From Kitasatospora humi (GTDB lineage: Bacteria > Actinomycetota > Actinomycetes > Streptomycetales > Streptomycetaceae), in contig NZ_JAJJPA010000062.1 of NCBI RefSeq assembly GCF_020907985.1, forward strand, positions 1 through 38,948: DNA of 38,948 bases, given 5' to 3'. A program made the translations under genes and the position numbers. Positions 24,995 through 32,702 of this stretch are shown piece by piece. The notes beneath the pieces are model-generated. The model saw nothing but the letters and a program-made list of their open reading frames with translations. It ran no database searches and was not told the DNA's origin. Numbering within the stretch: position 1 is the stretch's first letter; each line of letters opens with the position of its first letter.

Positions 24995-26773
24995 ATGACG
25001 AACTTCCATCCGCCACGCGACCTGTCACCGTCCCCGTCGCCGTGCCCGCCCCCGTCCGGATCCGGGTCCGGGCTCGGGTCCGCCCCGGCAACCACGTCAC
25101 AAGCCGCTTCCACGCCGCCGGGTGGGACGCTTGCCCGCGCCTTCGGCATCACCGCTCTCCTCAGTGTGACCGGTTCCCTGCTCGGGCTCGGCCGCGACCT
25201 GCTGATCGCCCGGTACTTCGGCGCGGGCCAGGAGACCGACGCCTTCCTGGTCGCATGGAGCGTGCCCGAAACCGCGGCACCGCTGTTGATCGACAGCGCC
25301 CTGCCCCTCCTCATGCTCCCCGCCTTCAGTACCGCACTCGCCGCACGGCGCCCGGTGGCGCCTTCCCACACCACGCCACCTGCCAGGTCCACGGCGCCGC
25401 GGGCCGCAGACCCGGTCCAGGCCATTGTCGCGGCGACTCTCCCGCAGCTGTGCCTCCTCCTGGCCCTGTTCTCCGCGGTGACCGCACTCTGTGCGCCCGC
25501 TGTGGTCACCTGGCTGGCCCCAGGCCTGCCCCATGCGGCTCTCGCCGTCAGCTGCACGCGCTCCACCGCGATGACCGTGCTGTTCTTCGGTGTCGCCGGG
25601 TACCTCTGCGCCGGGCTGCGCGCCCACCAGCATTTCACCGCCCCGGCCGCCGTCTACGCCGCCTACAACACCGGCATCCTGACCGTGGTGGCTCTGACCC
25701 ACCACAGCCTGGGGATTCGCGCTGCGGCTGTGGGAGTGGCCGTCGGCAGCCTCTGCATGGTCCTGGTCGTCCTGCCGGCCTTCCACCGACGCTGCTGCCG
25801 GCTGACGGGCCCCGGCTGGCGTGCTGCCACCAACCGGTCCGGTGCGACGGTCACGCTGAGCTGGCCGACACTGCTGCCCGTGGTGGCGTTCGCCCTCACC
25901 CGCCAGTCCCAGATCTACATCGAGCGGTACCTGGGCTCCGGCCTTTCCCCGGGAACCATCTCGCACCTCAACTATGCGGAGAAGGTCGCCCAGATGCCCA
26001 TGGCCATCGCGGTGATGATCAGCACGATCACCCTCCCCGTGATTGCCCGAGCGATGGCCGAAGGCGAGACCGAACGCGCACGCGAGCAGGTCGAGAAGGA
26101 CCTCGTACTCGTGAGCGTGATCACGCTCGCCGCCACCGCCTTCTTGGTCGCCTGTGCCCCGCAGGTGCTGTCCCTCCTCTTCCAACACGGAGCCTTCGAC
26201 GCGACCGACACCAGCGCCACCGCGGCGGTGATGCGGATCTACAGCCTCGGTCTCCTCGGCCAGGCCCTGGTCGGAGCGACGGCTCGCCCGTTCTTCTCGG
26301 CCCAGCCCATGGCCCGCTTCGCCGGCAGCACCCGCCCCACGGCTGCCGGCACGAAACTCGCCGGATGGATTCCGGTAGTGGCGATGGCATTCGGACTCGC
26401 CGTCACCGCCGCCGTCAGCTCCGTCGCGGCCCCCGTGTACGGAGCACTGGGCCTCGCCGCAGGCAATGCCGTCGGGATCTCCTTGACGGCCGTGCTGCTG
26501 CTCGGTGGTCTCAAGGTCCGGGGCATCCCGGTTCGGCTGGCCCAGGTCGCCGATCGGCTCGGCCGCCTGTGCGCCTCGACGGGCTGTGCAGGAGGCGCGG
26601 CAGCCTGCGCAGCCCGTTTCGCCGGTCCCAGCAGCCCCCTGGCCGTTGTCCTGCTCTGCGGCACCGTCACGATCGTGGTCTTCGGAGCAACTGCCTGGAT
26701 GTTCGGCATCCACGAGTTCCGTGCCCTGACGTCCGCTCTTGCCAGCCGGTGGGGGAAGCGGGGCGCAGCGTAG
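24995..26773 (+). CDS. MurJ/MviN-family lipid flippase
   Basis: 592-aa polytopic membrane protein, about 14 helices, of the MOP-superfamily lipid II flippase type. Landmarks are LLGLGRDLLIARYFGAGQET (first helix pair), the MurJ-like YIERYLGSGLSPGTISHLNY followed by AEKVAQMPMAIAV, and LLFQHGAFDATDTSATAAVM near the centre. Family members flip undecaprenyl-linked glycans. Placed after a deacetylase and an acyltransferase, it probably exports a modified lipid-linked sugar rather than serving as the housekeeping MurJ. The ATG at 24995 has GGAG 7 bases upstream; the 185-base spacer before it shows no gene. The N-terminal 45 residues are Pro/Ser-rich and the region after the seventh helix contains an HRRCCR stretch. 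Confidence 0.86.
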   Translation: MTNFHPPRDLSPSPSPCPPPSGSGSGLGSAPATTSQAASTPPGGTLARAFGITALLSVTGSLLGLGRDLLIARYFGAGQETDAFLVAWSVPETAAPLLIDSALPLLMLPAFSTALAARRPVAPSHTTPPARSTAPRAADPVQAIVAATLPQLCLLLALFSAVTALCAPAVVTWLAPGLPHAALAVSCTRSTAMTVLFFGVAGYLCAGLRAHQHFTAPAAVYAAYNTGILTVVALTHHSLGIRAAAVGVAVGSLCMVLVVLPAFHRRCCRLTGPGWRAATNRSGATVTLSWPTLLPVVAFALTRQSQIYIERYLGSGLSPGTISHLNYAEKVAQMPMAIAVMISTITLPVIARAMAEGETERAREQVEKDLVLVSVITLAATAFLVACAPQVLSLLFQHGAFDATDTSATAAVMRIYSLGLLGQALVGATARPFFSAQPMARFAGSTRPTAAGTKLAGWIPVVAMAFGLAVTAAVSSVAAPVYGALGLAAGNAVGISLTAVLLLGGLKVRGIPVRLAQVADRLGRLCASTGCAGGAAACAARFAGPSSPLAVVLLCGTVTIVVFGATAWMFGIHEFRALTSALASRWGKRGAA

Positions 26774-26807
26774 AAGGTCCGCACCGCGCCGCCGAGTTGA
26801 GCCGCGT

Positions 26808-27761
26808 CTACCGGTGCACGAACGCGTCGATGGCCGGGACGAAGGCCGCCGTGTTCTGGAAGAGGAACGCGTGGCCGGCATCCGGGTAGAGCACCAGGCC
26901 GCTGTCGCGCACGGTGTCGCGCAGCAGACGGTCGTTGGCGCTCGGGTCGAGCAGGTCCTGAGCGCCGTCGGCGACAAGGGCGGGCGTGTGGATGCGCTCC
27001 AGGTGGCGTCCGGCCGGGTCCCGACCCGCCATCCACTGGCCGATCGCCGCGTCCTGGGCGGCCTTGACGGCGGGGGACGCCGCGTAGAAGTGCGGGTACT
27101 GGACGACGCCCGCAAGGTAGGCCCGGGCCGCCGCGCCCTGGTCGGGCGGGAACAGTACCGACATCACCACGGCCGGGTCGGAGCTGTCCAGGGCGGCAGC
27201 GGCGGCGGGCGGGATGGGCAGCGCCGCCCCGGTGCCGGGCTGGGTGGCCGCCAGCACCAAGTGGCTCACCTCGTTGGGGTGGCGGACTGCGAGCGCCTGG
27301 GCGACCATGCCGCCGAGCGACCAGCCCAGCACGGTCGGCCGGTGCAGGTGCAGTGCGGTGATCAGCGCACTGGTCTGGTCGGCCATGTCCGACACGCTCA
27401 CCGGCGGGGTCAGTGGTGCCGTCTCGCCGACGCCCTCGTTGTCGAAGACGACGACCCGGTGGTGGGCGGCCAGCCCGTCCACGAAGCTCGGCGCCCAGCC
27501 GTCCATCGACATGCCCCGCCCCGCGATCAGCAGGATGGGGCTGCCCTCGCCCACCTCGCGGTAGCCGACGTCCCCGGAGTGGGTGTGCGCGACGAGCGTG
27601 GGCGCGCCGAGGATGCCCGAGGGTGGCGGCACGGGCGCCGCGCTCGCGGATGCCGCTGCCCCGGTGGCCGACAGCGCCACCGCCGCCACGACCGCGGCGC
27701 TCACGGCGGCCCGGATGCCACGGCTCCACGCGCCTGGGTGCCGTGCTGGCTTGTCTGACAC
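26808..27761 (-). CDS. Secreted alpha/beta hydrolase
   Basis: 317-aa exported hydrolase. The long basic-hydrophobic start ends near ASA (about residue 41), a Sec signal peptide. The triad is visible: Ser148 in GWSLGG, Asp in LVADGAQDLLDP, and His in YPDAGHAFLFQ. The oxyanion region is IAGRGMSMDGWAPSF and the family DNEGVGET replaces the usual DxRGxGxS. Substrate class (ester, epoxide or other) cannot be told. The GTG start at 27761 has GGAGGAGG 7 bases upstream. It converges on the flippase gene with 34 bases between stops. Confidence 0.85.
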   Translation of the reverse strand: MSDKPARHPGAWSRGIRAAVSAAVVAAVALSATGAAASASAAPVPPPSGILGAPTLVAHTHSGDVGYREVGEGSPILLIAGRGMSMDGWAPSFVDGLAAHHRVVVFDNEGVGETAPLTPPVSVSDMADQTSALITALHLHRPTVLGWSLGGMVAQALAVRHPNEVSHLVLAATQPGTGAALPIPPAAAAALDSSDPAVVMSVLFPPDQGAAARAYLAGVVQYPHFYAASPAVKAAQDAAIGQWMAGRDPAGRHLERIHTPALVADGAQDLLDPSANDRLLRDTVRDSGLVLYPDAGHAFLFQNTAAFVPAIDAFVHR

Positions 27762-27802
27762 GCCCGTTCCTCCTCCATCGAACCTGATGCGACGTCAACT
27801 CA

Positions 27803-27818
27803 TCTTTACAGTACATCC
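27803..27818 (-). promoter_or_regulatory. AT-rich promoter/operator patch before the secreted hydrolase
   Basis: The plus-strand text TCTTTACAGTACATCC is an island of low GC 42-57 bases upstream of the GTG at 27761. Read on the minus strand it gives TGTACTGTAAA, with a TACTGT -10-like hexamer and partial symmetry typical of TetR-type operators. No second half-site match is complete. Confidence 0.3.
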
Positions 27819-27873
27819 GTCCGGTGGATTCGTTCGGGCCCCAGGGGGTCCGGGCGGCAGATCGGCCGGGTGG

Positions 27874-28479
27874 TCAGCAGTTGCCGGCCTCAGCGGCGTT
27901 CCGCTCGCGGGTGACCGTCCTGCGGGCCGACACCATGGAGATTGCTGTGACGGCAGCCCACAACGGCCCCATGAGGACGTGCAGGAGTCCCAGCCAGGTG
28001 ACGTCGCTCCAGCAGTACAGTGCCACCTGAGCGGCCAGGCTCACGAAGCTCACGAGCGCGATCACTACCGTTGACGCCGCGTAGAAGCGGTACAGCGCCT
28101 GGTGCGAGCGCCAGCCGGATGGGCCGCCCACGACCCTGTTCGCGACCAGGCCGGCCAAGGGGCGGCCGGCCGCGAGAGACACCAGGCATGTCGCCGTCGC
28201 CACGGCCGGGACCAGCATGGGGACCAGGAAGAACCCCCGCGCCTGTCCCGTCCAGGCGGCCACGGCCGCGCACGCCGTCGCGAGCAGGGCTCCGATGACG
28301 GCGTGTCGGAGCTGCCGTCGGGCACGCAGCCGCCACGCGAGGACGAGCACGGCGGCTGCCGCTGCGGCGGCGGAGGCGGGCCGTAGACCGCCGATCCCGT
28401 TCGCGGCCAGGAACACCAGGGTGGGTGCCCCTGCCGCAGCCGCACCAGTGACCGTGGACGTCAGGCGTGGTGCCGTCAT
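27874..28479 (-). CDS. DUF3159-like membrane protein
   Basis: 201-aa integral membrane protein with five or six predicted helices (for example APTLVFLAANGIGGL, AVLVLAWRL, HAVIGALLATACAAVAAW, GFFLVPMLVPAVATATCLVS and the final VLMGPLWAAVTAISMVS). Order and loops resemble the actinobacterial DUF3159 family, including the GRPLAGLVANRVVG loop and the conserved aromatic YRFYAASTVV. The function of that family is unknown. Its ATG overlaps the stop of the preceding small gene (28476-28479), so it is the last gene of a unit with the PfpI-like enzyme. Confidence 0.72.
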   Translation of the reverse strand: MTAPRLTSTVTGAAAAGAPTLVFLAANGIGGLRPASAAAAAAAVLVLAWRLRARRQLRHAVIGALLATACAAVAAWTGQARGFFLVPMLVPAVATATCLVSLAAGRPLAGLVANRVVGGPSGWRSHQALYRFYAASTVVIALVSFVSLAAQVALYCWSDVTWLGLLHVLMGPLWAAVTAISMVSARRTVTRERNAAEAGNC

Positions 28480-28814
28480 CGCGCTGGTGCGGCGGTGTCG
28501 GCGGCATCATCGGAGCGGCGTCGGCCGGTGACCTTCGAGGACGGAAGACGACCGGCCTTGGAGGTACCGGTGAGCGTGTCGCCGTCGATGGTGACGGCGA
28601 AGCTCAGGTCGAGGCGCATCGGGCGGGTGATCGACTGCTTCCAGGTCAGCCGGCCGCCGTCGAGGGTGAGGTCCTTCAAGGGCAGGCTCTCGCCCGCGCC
28701 GTGGGCGATGCCGACCAACAGCCCATCCTCGGTGCGCAGTTCGAGAACAGGTCGCACTCGCCCGATGGGCGTGACGATGGTCAGCTCCCAAACGCCTTCG
28801 ATTTCAGTGGACAT
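28476..28814 (-). CDS. Small beta-strand-rich protein of unknown function
   Basis: 112-aa protein with alternating strands (GVWELTIVTPIGRVRPVLEL, then GLLVGIAHGAG, DLTLDGGRLTWKQSI, SFAVTIDGDTLTGTSKAG). The pattern of a final DGDTLTGT resembles small lipocalin- or avidin-like beta-barrel domains seen attached to hydrolases; this is a shape argument, not a firm family call. ATG at 28814 with AAGG about 10 bases upstream. It sits 49 bases after the PfpI-like gene and overlaps DUF3159 by 4 bases. Confidence 0.65.
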   Translation of the reverse strand: MSTEIEGVWELTIVTPIGRVRPVLELRTEDGLLVGIAHGAGESLPLKDLTLDGGRLTWKQSITRPMRLDLSFAVTIDGDTLTGTSKAGRLPSSKVTGRRRSDDAADTAAPAR

Positions 28815-28863
28815 GAATACGGTGCCTTCTTGCTCGTGAGTGATGTGCGACGGTGCAGGACGC

Positions 28864-29535
28864 TCAGAAGGTGGCGGGCTCGGGCCCGTCGGGGCGCCAG
28901 GTGGTGCCGCGGCGTTCATGTGCGAACAACTCCTCCACGGCGTGGGCGATCTGTGGACCGACTTCGCGCTCCAGCAGGTACAGGCCGAGGTCGAGGCCGG
29001 AGGTGACCCCGGCGGCCGTGATCAGGTCGCCGTCGTCGACGACGCGTGCGCGGACGGCGTGGACGCCGGTCGCGTCGAGCAGGTCCACGCCCATGTGGTG
29101 GGTGGTGGCGTGGCGACCTTGGAGGAGGCCGGCCATGGCCAGGACGAGCGAGCCGCCGCAGACCGTCGCCACGGTGATCCGCTCGTCCTCCATGGCGGCC
29201 TTGAGCAGCACCGGCAGCCCGGTCTCCAGGGTGCGTGCCAGCCGGACCGGGATGGCGTCCTCCGGCGTAGCGTCGTCTTCGAGGTCCGCGGGGTCGCCGA
29301 CGCGCCCGGCGGCGCCAGGGACGAGGACGACGCCGGGACGACGGGGATCGAGGGTGCCGGTGGCACGCAGCGACAGGCCACCGGCGCCGCTGACGACCTC
29401 CCGAGGGCCCTCGGCGCTGACCAACTCCACGCTGACCGCGCCCCCGGAGGCAGTGCCGCCGGCGTGGAGCACCTCGAACGGTGCGATGGCGTCAAGCGGG
29501 TCGAACCCGTCGAACAACACTATCTGGACGTGCAT
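28864..29535 (-). CDS. DJ-1/PfpI family protein (isonitrile-hydratase-like)
   Basis: 223-aa class I glutamine-amidotransferase-like protein. Start QIVLFDGFDPLDAIAPFEVL is typical of the PfpI/InhA group; the nucleophile Cys is in ITVATVCGGSLVLAMAGLL and is followed by ATTHHMGVDLL and the terminal AAGVTSGLDLGLYLLE. Closest characterised type by motif is isonitrile hydratase, but many members are uncharacterised. The start at 29535 has only a weak ribosome site (GAAAGA). Transcribed with two downstream genes, and preceded by a GlxA-type regulator whose N-terminal domain has the same fold. Confidence 0.85.
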   Translation of the reverse strand: MHVQIVLFDGFDPLDAIAPFEVLHAGGTASGGAVSVELVSAEGPREVVSGAGGLSLRATGTLDPRRPGVVLVPGAAGRVGDPADLEDDATPEDAIPVRLARTLETGLPVLLKAAMEDERITVATVCGGSLVLAMAGLLQGRHATTHHMGVDLLDATGVHAVRARVVDDGDLITAAGVTSGLDLGLYLLEREVGPQIAHAVEELFAHERRGTTWRPDGPEPATF

Positions 29536-29585
29536 GTGAGTGTCTTTCGTCGGACCGGGAACCGGCGATCGCCGGCTTCGCCTCG

Positions 29586-29591
29586 ATGCTA
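29586..29591 (-). promoter_or_regulatory. Candidate -10 box of the PfpI-like operon
   Basis: TAGCAT on the minus strand, 51 bases upstream of the start at 29535, with no good -35 hexamer 17 bases behind it. An activator-dependent promoter for the adjacent AraC regulator would fit. The 220-base gap 29536-29755 holds no gene. Confidence 0.35.
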
Positions 29592-29755
29592 GGAGCCGGT
29601 GCGCACAGCAGGGGACGGGCTCGAATGACACATTCCAACGGGATCTCGCCACGAGTCCTGTGCGGCCGCTCGCATCGCTCGCGGCCGCGTGGTGGCCCCG
29701 GGTGACGCGCTCACACTGACCAGTCCGGTCTCCGGGAAGGCCACACTGCTCGGTG

Positions 29756-30718
29756 TCACGCGCCTCCGGGGTGCCCGCTGCTGCGGAAGGTGGCGCGGTA
29801 GTTCTGCGGTGTGGTGCCGGCGACCCGCTTGAAGCGCTCGCGGAAGGCGGTCGGGGAGCCGAAGCCGGCCTGGTCGGCGATGCGGTCGATGGTGTGGTCG
29901 GTGTTCTCCAGCAGGAACTGCGCCCGCCGCACCCGGGCCCGCAGCAACCACTGCAGCGGTGTGGTGCCGGTCTGCTCACGGAACCGGCGGCTGAAGGTTC
30001 GTTCGCTCATGCCGCTGCGCTTCGCCATGAGTTCGAGCGTCAGCTCGTCGCCGAGGTGTTCCTCCATCCAGGCGAGCACCGGTTCGAGCGCGGAACCCTG
30101 CGGGACCGGTGGCTGGGGATGGACGATGAACTGGGCCTGGCCCCCTTCGCGTTCCAGCGGGGTGACCGCCAGTCGGGCCGCGTCGGCGGCGACCGCGGAG
30201 CCGAAGTCGCGGCGGATCATGTGCAGGCACAGGTCCAACCCTGCCGAGGCACCGGCGGAGGTGAGCAGTTGCCCGTTGTCGACGTAGAGGACATCGGGGC
30301 GCACCTCGACAGCGGGGAAGAGTCGGGCCAGATCGGGGGCGGCAACCCAGTGCGTGGTCGCCGCCAGCCCGTCGAGCAGCCCGGTCAGGGCGAGGTCGAA
30401 GGCGCCGACGCAGATCGAGGCGATCCTGGTGCCGCGGGCCGCCGCCGCGCGCAACGCGTCCAGCACCTCCTCGCCCGGCGGGGGCGCGCCCTCCGCACGA
30501 CCGGGAACGATCACGGTGTCGGCACCGACCAGCCCCTCCAGACCCCAGGGGGCGGCGATCACGAACCCGGCAGCCGGGATCTGCGCACGGGGCGCGCACA
30601 CGCGCACCTGGTAGGGGCGGCGCCCGTCCGGCAGCCGGACCCGGGCGAACACCTCCAAGGGCGTGGACAGGTCGAAGGGGATGACCCGGTCGAGCGCCAG
30701 GACCGCGACGGTGTGCAC
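29756..30718 (-). CDS. GlxA-family AraC-type transcriptional regulator
   Basis: 320-aa regulator. Residues ~5-175 form a PfpI/DJ-1-like sensor domain (VAVLALDRVIPFDLSTPLEV; RGTRIASICVGAFDLALTGLL with a Cys at the nucleophile position; ATTHWVAAPDLARLFP; LTSAGASAGLDLCLHMI). Residues ~215-310 are the AraC DNA-binding domain with two helix-turn-helices (LTLELMAKRSGMSERTFSRR; TIDRIADQAGFGSPTAFRER, then FKRVAGTTPQNYR). The GTG at 30718 is chosen because GAGGAG lies 6 bases upstream. It lies directly before the PfpI-like operon on the same strand and is its likely regulator. Confidence 0.92.
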   Translation of the reverse strand: MHTVAVLALDRVIPFDLSTPLEVFARVRLPDGRRPYQVRVCAPRAQIPAAGFVIAAPWGLEGLVGADTVIVPGRAEGAPPPGEEVLDALRAAAARGTRIASICVGAFDLALTGLLDGLAATTHWVAAPDLARLFPAVEVRPDVLYVDNGQLLTSAGASAGLDLCLHMIRRDFGSAVAADAARLAVTPLEREGGQAQFIVHPQPPVPQGSALEPVLAWMEEHLGDELTLELMAKRSGMSERTFSRRFREQTGTTPLQWLLRARVRRAQFLLENTDHTIDRIADQAGFGSPTAFRERFKRVAGTTPQNYRATFRSSGHPGGA

Positions 30719-31010
30719 CTGCGTCTCCTCAACTTCCGGACGGAACAATGACGATCCTTTTGGTGGATCACCTCATGCAGCTCGCACCTCTGCAAACGGC
30801 TTCGAGGGTAAGCTGAGGGAGCGTCAGGGGCTCCACCCGCGGCCTGATCGGGCACGTACGCCGGGCGTGGCAGGACCCGGAGGCGCGGCTGGGGATGCGT
30901 GCGGGGTTCATCAGCCGGCAGTGGTCGCGCCGCCGCCACCCGTACCGGCTGCCCGAGGACCACCGCGATCACCAGGCCGTCGACGGTTCTTCGGGGCGCC
31001 GCAACCCAGC

Positions 31011-31046
31011 GCCGAGAGGGCTCGGCCGCGGGCGAGCCCTCTCGGC
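31011..31046. terminator. Strong 14-bp hairpin
   Basis: GCCGAGAGGGCTCG (31011-31024) pairs perfectly with CGAGCCCTCTCGGC (31033-31046) around an 8-base loop. Likely an intrinsic terminator usable in either direction. It follows a coding-like plus-strand remnant rather than an intact gene. Confidence 0.6.
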
Positions 31047-31291
31047 GGCCACGCGTCAGAAGGGGACGATCACGCGGTAGCCGAGGTCGGCGAGGAGCGG
31101 CGCCACGGCCCAAGGCCTGTTCGAGGAGAGCGGAGAAGGATTCGTGCAGGTGCGGCCCGTGCCGGGCAGGGAAGGTACGACCGCCCTGTTGCGTCTGGAG
31201 TCGGCGGAAACCAGCGACTTCCTGGAGCTGCCCGAGGGCTGACCACCGGCGAAGACCTGCGGCCCTGGGAGCCGGTGGTGTTGCGCAACTG

Positions 31292-31312
31292 CCAGTAACT
31301 GGTCAAACTGGT
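31292..31312 (+). promoter_or_regulatory. Candidate operator before the CGNR regulator
   Basis: CCAGTAACTGG (31292-31302) is a perfect palindrome around a central A, and ACTGGT is repeated at 31298-31303 and 31307-31312, 9 bases apart. It ends 6 bases before the ATG at 31319, where autoregulation by the encoded regulator would be natural. Confidence 0.45.
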
Positions 31313-31318
31313 GACGTG

Positions 31319-31867
31319 ATGCACGCGTTTCCCTGCGGGACCCTGCCCCTCGACTTCGTCGGAACCCTGCGGGCACGGCGCAACGCCGCGCCCGCCGAGA
31401 AGCTGGCGTCCCCCCAGCAGCTCGATGCCTGGTTCGTCGAGGCCGGGATGTTCGACAGCGCGCCCGGCGCCGACGAGACCGACCTCGAGAGCGCGGTGGC
31501 TCTGCGCGAGTCGATCTACTCCCTCGTCGCCGCCCGGCTCGCCGGCCGGCCGATGCCGCCCCGGGCGATGTCCGAGGTGAACAAGCACGCGGCAGGACTC
31601 CCGGTGACGCTGTGCCTGCACGCTGACGGTGCCACCAGGACCGGGTCGGTGGCCCAAGGGCTCGCGGCGCTCGCTCGCGAGACCGTCGAGATCCTCGGTG
31701 GCGCTGACGCGGCCCTGCTCCGGGAGTGCGCACGCCCCGAGTGCACCCAGGTCTACCTGGACCGCTCGCGCGGCCACCGGCGCGAGTGGTGCGCCATGAA
31801 GACCTGCGGGAACCGGGTCAAGGCCGCCAGCTACCGGGCGCGCCGGCACAGCGCGACCCGCGCCTAG
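31319..31867 (+). CDS. CGNR zinc-finger regulator (ABATE domain)
   Basis: 182-aa protein of the ABATE plus CGNR type, presumed stress-related transcription regulators common in actinobacteria. The N-terminal half starts with the family signature CGTLPLDFVGTLRARRN; the C-terminal zinc finger reads LLRECARPECTQVYLDRS, then REWCAMKTCGNRVKAASYRA, giving Cys ligands C-x4-C and C-x4-C with the CGNR motif. The last residues are basic. The ATG at 31319 has a weak ribosome site. A palindrome directly upstream suggests self-regulation. Confidence 0.88.
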   Translation: MHAFPCGTLPLDFVGTLRARRNAAPAEKLASPQQLDAWFVEAGMFDSAPGADETDLESAVALRESIYSLVAARLAGRPMPPRAMSEVNKHAAGLPVTLCLHADGATRTGSVAQGLAALARETVEILGGADAALLRECARPECTQVYLDRSRGHRREWCAMKTCGNRVKAASYRARRHSATRA

Positions 31868-31926
31868 TCAGGCGGACCGGTGCCCGGCACGCCTGATGCA
31901 CCGTCAAACGACTGATCCTGCCACCG

Positions 31927-32210
31927 GTGTGCACGGCCGCGGTGGCCTGGCTGACCCGTGCGGCGGAACTGAGCCCCGGCTCGGCGGACCGCGCCCGTCG
32001 GCTCGGGGACGCGGCGTTCGTCGCCGGGTTCACCGGACGCCTCGACCAGGCCCAGCGCCGCGCCGACACCGACGACCTGCCCGACGGAGCGGGCAGGCTC
32101 GCCGCAGTCGTGGACTTCGCCCACGGAGCCCTGTACCAGGACGGCGACGTTCGGTCGTGGCACCGCCAGGTGGCCGCGGCCATCGAAAGGAGAACCGGGC
32201 CGGCAGCGGT
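31927..32210 (+). pseudogene. Internal fragment of a large LuxR-family (LAL) regulator
   Basis: AVAWLTRAAELSPGSADRAR, then RLGDAAFVAGFTGRLDQAQR and later DGDVRSWHRQVAAAIE match the tetratricopeptide-like middle region of ATPase-LuxR (LAL) regulators, which typically read W..RAAELS...ADRARRL..AAF..G..GR...A. The P-loop NTPase start and LuxR helix-turn-helix end are both missing, and the frame runs on into unrelated sequence until 32340. Confidence 0.5.
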
Positions 32211-32211
32211 G

Positions 32212-32399
32212 CCGGTGCCGCGGGCCACCGGAGCACCGCGTGGGTCCCCTCCGGGCAGGGCTTCGAGTCCGGCTCCCGGTACCGCTGCCGCGACCGCATT
32301 CGTGGCCGCCGCGAGGCCGGGCTCGGTGCGGTCGCCGTAGACCGCCGGCAGCGGAACGCCGATAGGGGCGAGCCGCTCGAACGGCGCCGGCTGCCAGGA
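32212..32399 (-). pseudogene. C-terminal fragment of an alpha/beta hydrolase
   Basis: On the minus strand from 32399: SWQPAPFERLAPIGVPLPAV, YGDRTEPGLAATNAVAAAVP, then GAGLEALPGGDPRGAP. This resembles the end of alpha/beta hydrolases (…L..I.VP.L...G.RT.p.l…A.…iPGA....LPGqdH), with the catalytic His region changed (GDPRGAP). It overlaps the edge of the LuxR relic, showing rearranged DNA. The remainder up to 32702 shows no gene and must hold the promoter of the S53 peptidase. Confidence 0.45.
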
Positions 32400-32702
32400 G
32401 CAGTGACGGATTCCCAGGTCGGCGGCCGTCTTGACGCTCTGTCATGCTTTGGCCACACTCGATTAGATCGTGGCGGAACCTCGCCGACCCCGGCACCGTG
32501 AGGCTGCCGTCGTGTGGTCGGAGCCACGCCCCCACTCCCCGATCCATCGTCCGACGTGCGTCCACCTGCCGGTGGCCGCCCGCGCACCGCGTCGCCGAAC
32601 CAGGCATCCGAGCGTCACCGCCCAGTGCGGCGCAGACTCCGTACACCCCCTGCACCATCAGGACCAACCCGCAACGCCAGCCCCCACCTTGACGGAGGCA
32701 CG

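Larger units (their letters stand above)
30719..31318. other. 600-base gap with possible gene remnants
   Basis: No intact gene. On the plus strand 30822-31000 reads GLIGHVRRAWQDPEARLGMR, then AGFISRQWSRRRHPYRLPED, which is coding-like but unrecognised and has no clear start; after the hairpin at 31011-31046, 31112-31242 reads GLFEESGEGFVQVRPVPGRE and ends LESAETSDFLELPEG with a stop. These look like ends of two lost genes. The 3' part holds the CGNR operator candidate. Confidence 0.35.

Noticed and set aside
29536..29755. Search for a small gene between the PfpI-like and GlxA-type genes
   Set aside because: No frame with suitable start, length and codon use; treated as a promoter region.
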